Part shown: positions 3,964 to 5,723 of the stretch, piece after piece
How the letters are laid out: the number at the start of each line of letters is the position of its first letter
How positions within the stretch are numbered: position 1 is the stretch's first letter
Assembly (NCBI GenBank): GCA_934446135.1
Contig: CAKSDT010000105.1
Span: forward strand, 1 to 5,723
Source of the DNA: an uncultured Clostridia bacterium
GTDB taxonomy: Bacteria > Bacillota > Clostridia > RGIG6154
Length of the DNA: 5,723 nt
Reading direction: 5' to 3'
Position numbers and translations under genes: made by a program
Notes under the pieces: model-generated
Databases searched by the model: none
Told to the model about the DNA's origin: nothing
What the model saw: only the letters and a program-made list of their open reading frames with translations

Positions 3964-5723
3964 ATGAAAAATTACAGTCCGGAGGATATCAGAAACCTTT
4001 GTATATTAGGTCACGGCGGTTCGGGCAAAACATCGCTTACCGAGGCAATGCTTTTTGTAAGCGGAGCAAAGGACAGACTTGGAAAGGTTTCTGACGGAAA
4101 TACCGTTTCGGATTTTGATACCGAAGAGATAAAAAGACAGATTTCGGTTTATTCAAGCGTTGAACCGATTGAGTGGAAAAACAAAAAGATTAATGTTATA
4201 GATACTCCCGGATTTTTTGAGTTTGAGGGCGAAGTAAGGCAGGCAGTCCGTGTTGCCGGCAGTGCCGTTATCACGGTTTCGGCTAAATCAGGCGTTAAAA
4301 CAGGTACGAAATTTGCCTGGAACTATGCTGATTCGAGAAAAATTCCGAAAATTATTTTCATAACCAAAATGGACGATGAAAAAGCAGATTATAAAAAAGT
4401 TATCGACGACCTTAAGAGCAATTTCGGAAATTCAATAGCACCGTTTTATGTGCCGATGGTTAAAGACTCAAAGTTTGAAGGCTATGTAAATGTAGTTAAA
4501 ATGGAAGCAAGAAAATTTGAGGACGGAAAAATTATTGATATGCCGGTCCCCGACGATATGCTTGAAGTTGCACTCCCGGCAAGACAGATGATTTTGGAGG
4601 CAATTGCAGAAACAGATGAGGCTTTGATGGAAAAATATTTTGCCGGCGAGGAATTTACCGAGGACGAAATAAAGAGAGCACTCAAAAAGGGTGTCGAGGA
4701 TTTGTCGATAACCCCTGTTTTGTGCGGCTCTTCGGTTGTTACCGCAAGCGTAAGAAAACTTTTAGACGCTGTAAACGACCTTCTTCCCTCACCTGTTGAA
4801 ACCGCAGTCGAGTTTGCAAATAATATTGATAAAGATGAACCCGAAGAAGTTCATTACGATAAATCGGCACCTATGTCGGCACTTATCTTTAAAACCGTTG
4901 CAGACCCATTTATCGGAAGACTGTCATTCATTAAGGTTTATTCGGGTGTTTTGAAGGCAGATTCTTCTGTTTATAACTCAAATCAGGGTCAGTCAGAAAA
5001 AATCGGAAAACTTTTGTATGTGTGCGGCAAAACGCAGACAGAAACAAAAGAAATCCCTGCAGGCGATATAGGTGTAATTCCGAAACTTGCTTTTTCAAAA
5101 ACGGGCGAAACTTTGTGCGACCCGCAAAGAAAACTTGTTCTTGACGGCATTAAGTATCCAAGACCTATGCTTACAATGGCGATTTACCCCAAAGAAAAGG
5201 GCGATGAAGAAAAAATCAGCCAGGGTTTGGCAAAGATAATGGAAGAAGATAAAACAATCAAGTTTGAAAATAACCGTGAAACAAAACAGAGCCTTATCTC
5301 GGGTATGGGTGAAACCCATCTTTCTGTTGCAGTCAATAAACTTCTCGAAAAGTTTAAAGTTTCTGTCATTCTTGAAGAACCTAAGACCGCTTACAGAGAA
5401 ACAATCAGAAAAACCGTTGAGGCTGAAGGCAAACATAAAAAACAGTCGGGCGGCCACGGTCAGTACGGCCATGTTAAAATAAGATTTGAACCGGCAGATT
5501 CCGAAGAAATGATTTTCGAAGAAAGCGTTTTCGGCGGCTCAGTTCCCAAAAACTACTTCCCTGCAGTAGAAAAAGGCTTAAGAGAATGCTGTATGGAAGG
5601 CATTGTTGCCGGATACCCCGTTGTAAACTTAAAAGCAACGCTTTTGGACGGCTCATACCATCCGGTAGATTCTTCGGAAATGGCATTTAAAATGGCAGCC
5701 GCAATTGCCTTTAAAGAGGGTCT
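3964..5723 (+). CDS. EF-G-like translational GTPase (FusA2-type), 3' end cut off
   Basis: The first 586 residues of a protein whose family is about 690 long; the frame runs off the right edge without a stop. Relatives bind the ribosome and resemble elongation factor G, but their role beside true EF-G is poorly defined. G domain: P-loop GHGGSGKT (16-23), where canonical EF-G has GHVDAGKT; switch I R58-Q-I-S-V instead of RGITI; G3 D80-T-P-G83 followed by F84-F-E-F where EF-G has HVDF, so the catalytic His is Phe; G4 T134-K-M-D137 instead of NKMD; G5 around C254-G-S-S. Domain II starts near 300, domain III near 398 (SGMGETHL at 446-453, L to T against EF-G), and domain IV near 473 with SGGHGQYGHV (495-504; canonical SGGRGQYGHV). 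It lacks the ribosomal-protein and EF-Tu neighbours of true fusA. Whether it hydrolyses GTP is open. Confidence 0.9.
   Translation, partial: MKNYSPEDIRNLCILGHGGSGKTSLTEAMLFVSGAKDRLGKVSDGNTVSDFDTEEIKRQISVYSSVEPIEWKNKKINVIDTPGFFEFEGEVRQAVRVAGSAVITVSAKSGVKTGTKFAWNYADSRKIPKIIFITKMDDEKADYKKVIDDLKSNFGNSIAPFYVPMVKDSKFEGYVNVVKMEARKFEDGKIIDMPVPDDMLEVALPARQMILEAIAETDEALMEKYFAGEEFTEDEIKRALKKGVEDLSITPVLCGSSVVTASVRKLLDAVNDLLPSPVETAVEFANNIDKDEPEEVHYDKSAPMSALIFKTVADPFIGRLSFIKVYSGVLKADSSVYNSNQGQSEKIGKLLYVCGKTQTETKEIPAGDIGVIPKLAFSKTGETLCDPQRKLVLDGIKYPRPMLTMAIYPKEKGDEEKISQGLAKIMEEDKTIKFENNRETKQSLISGMGETHLSVAVNKLLEKFKVSVILEEPKTAYRETIRKTVEAEGKHKKQSGGHGQYGHVKIRFEPADSEEMIFEESVFGGSVPKNYFPAVEKGLRECCMEGIVAGYPVVNLKATLLDGSYHPVDSSEMAFKMAAAIAFKEG

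Noticed and set aside
4482..5686. Several minus-strand open frames opposite the EF-G-like gene
   Set aside because: Ser- and Phe-rich shadows of a long, well-conserved GTPase frame on the plus strand.
3964..5723. Tetracycline resistance ribosomal-protection protein
   Set aside because: The P-loop GHGGSGKT, the SGGHGQYGHV domain IV motif and the overall layout fit EF-G-like FusA2 proteins better; this is by motif memory, not by alignment.

Overview
The window looks like a chromosomal piece of a low-GC Firmicute, most likely an uncultured clostridium. The evidence is AT-rich sequence, purine-rich GGAGG-type Shine-Dalgarno sites, sigma-A-like promoters with 16-17 bp spacers, and protein families (clostridial MutT-like Nudix, short Hsp20, CdaR/PucR-type regulator, EF-G-like GTPase) at home in that group. 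This is inference from style and homology recalled from memory; no search was run. No phage, transposon, CRISPR or toxin-antitoxin module is visible.

Layout. Bases 1-60 hold no convincing gene but carry an inverted 13-base copy of part of a tRNA T-arm. A tRNA-Arg(CCG) lies on the minus strand (92-167) and ends in a hairpin terminator at 62-88. Bases 168-326 are repetitive AT-rich spacer: three imperfect tandem units, then five degenerate heptamers. A two-gene minus-strand operon follows, a Nudix hydrolase (777-1241) translationally coupled through an ATGA overlap to a hot-dog acyl-CoA thioesterase (325-780), with a good promoter at 1264-1292. Diverging from it on the plus strand is a small predicted lipoprotein with one FG-GAP-like calcium motif (1304-1807). 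It converges on an Hsp20 small heat-shock protein (minus, 1911-2366) across a strong bidirectional hairpin terminator and a second hairpin.

Hsp20 and a CdaR/PucR-family regulator (plus, 2628-3794) are divergent. Their predicted promoters overlap (2538-2582), and the predicted hsp20 transcript has a leader of about 165 nt holding an 8-bp hairpin and a possible tiny leader ORF. Downstream of the regulator, a 169-base gap contains an 8-bp inverted repeat spaced like an operator. Then comes a translational GTPase of the EF-G-like (FusA2-type) group (3964 to beyond the right edge; 586 codons seen).

How it may fit together. The best-supported units are the Nudix-thioesterase operon (cleanup of damaged nucleotides and acyl-CoA metabolism) and the hsp20/regulator/EF-G-like cluster. 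In the second, a chaperone, a sensory regulator and a translation-factor paralogue share intergenic regions, which suggests a stress or nutrient-response locus. The EF-G-like protein lacks the catalytic switch II histidine (Phe instead) and has altered G2 and G4 motifs. That makes it the most interesting object here, although part of the pattern is typical of its subfamily. I do not see clear proof of a new system.
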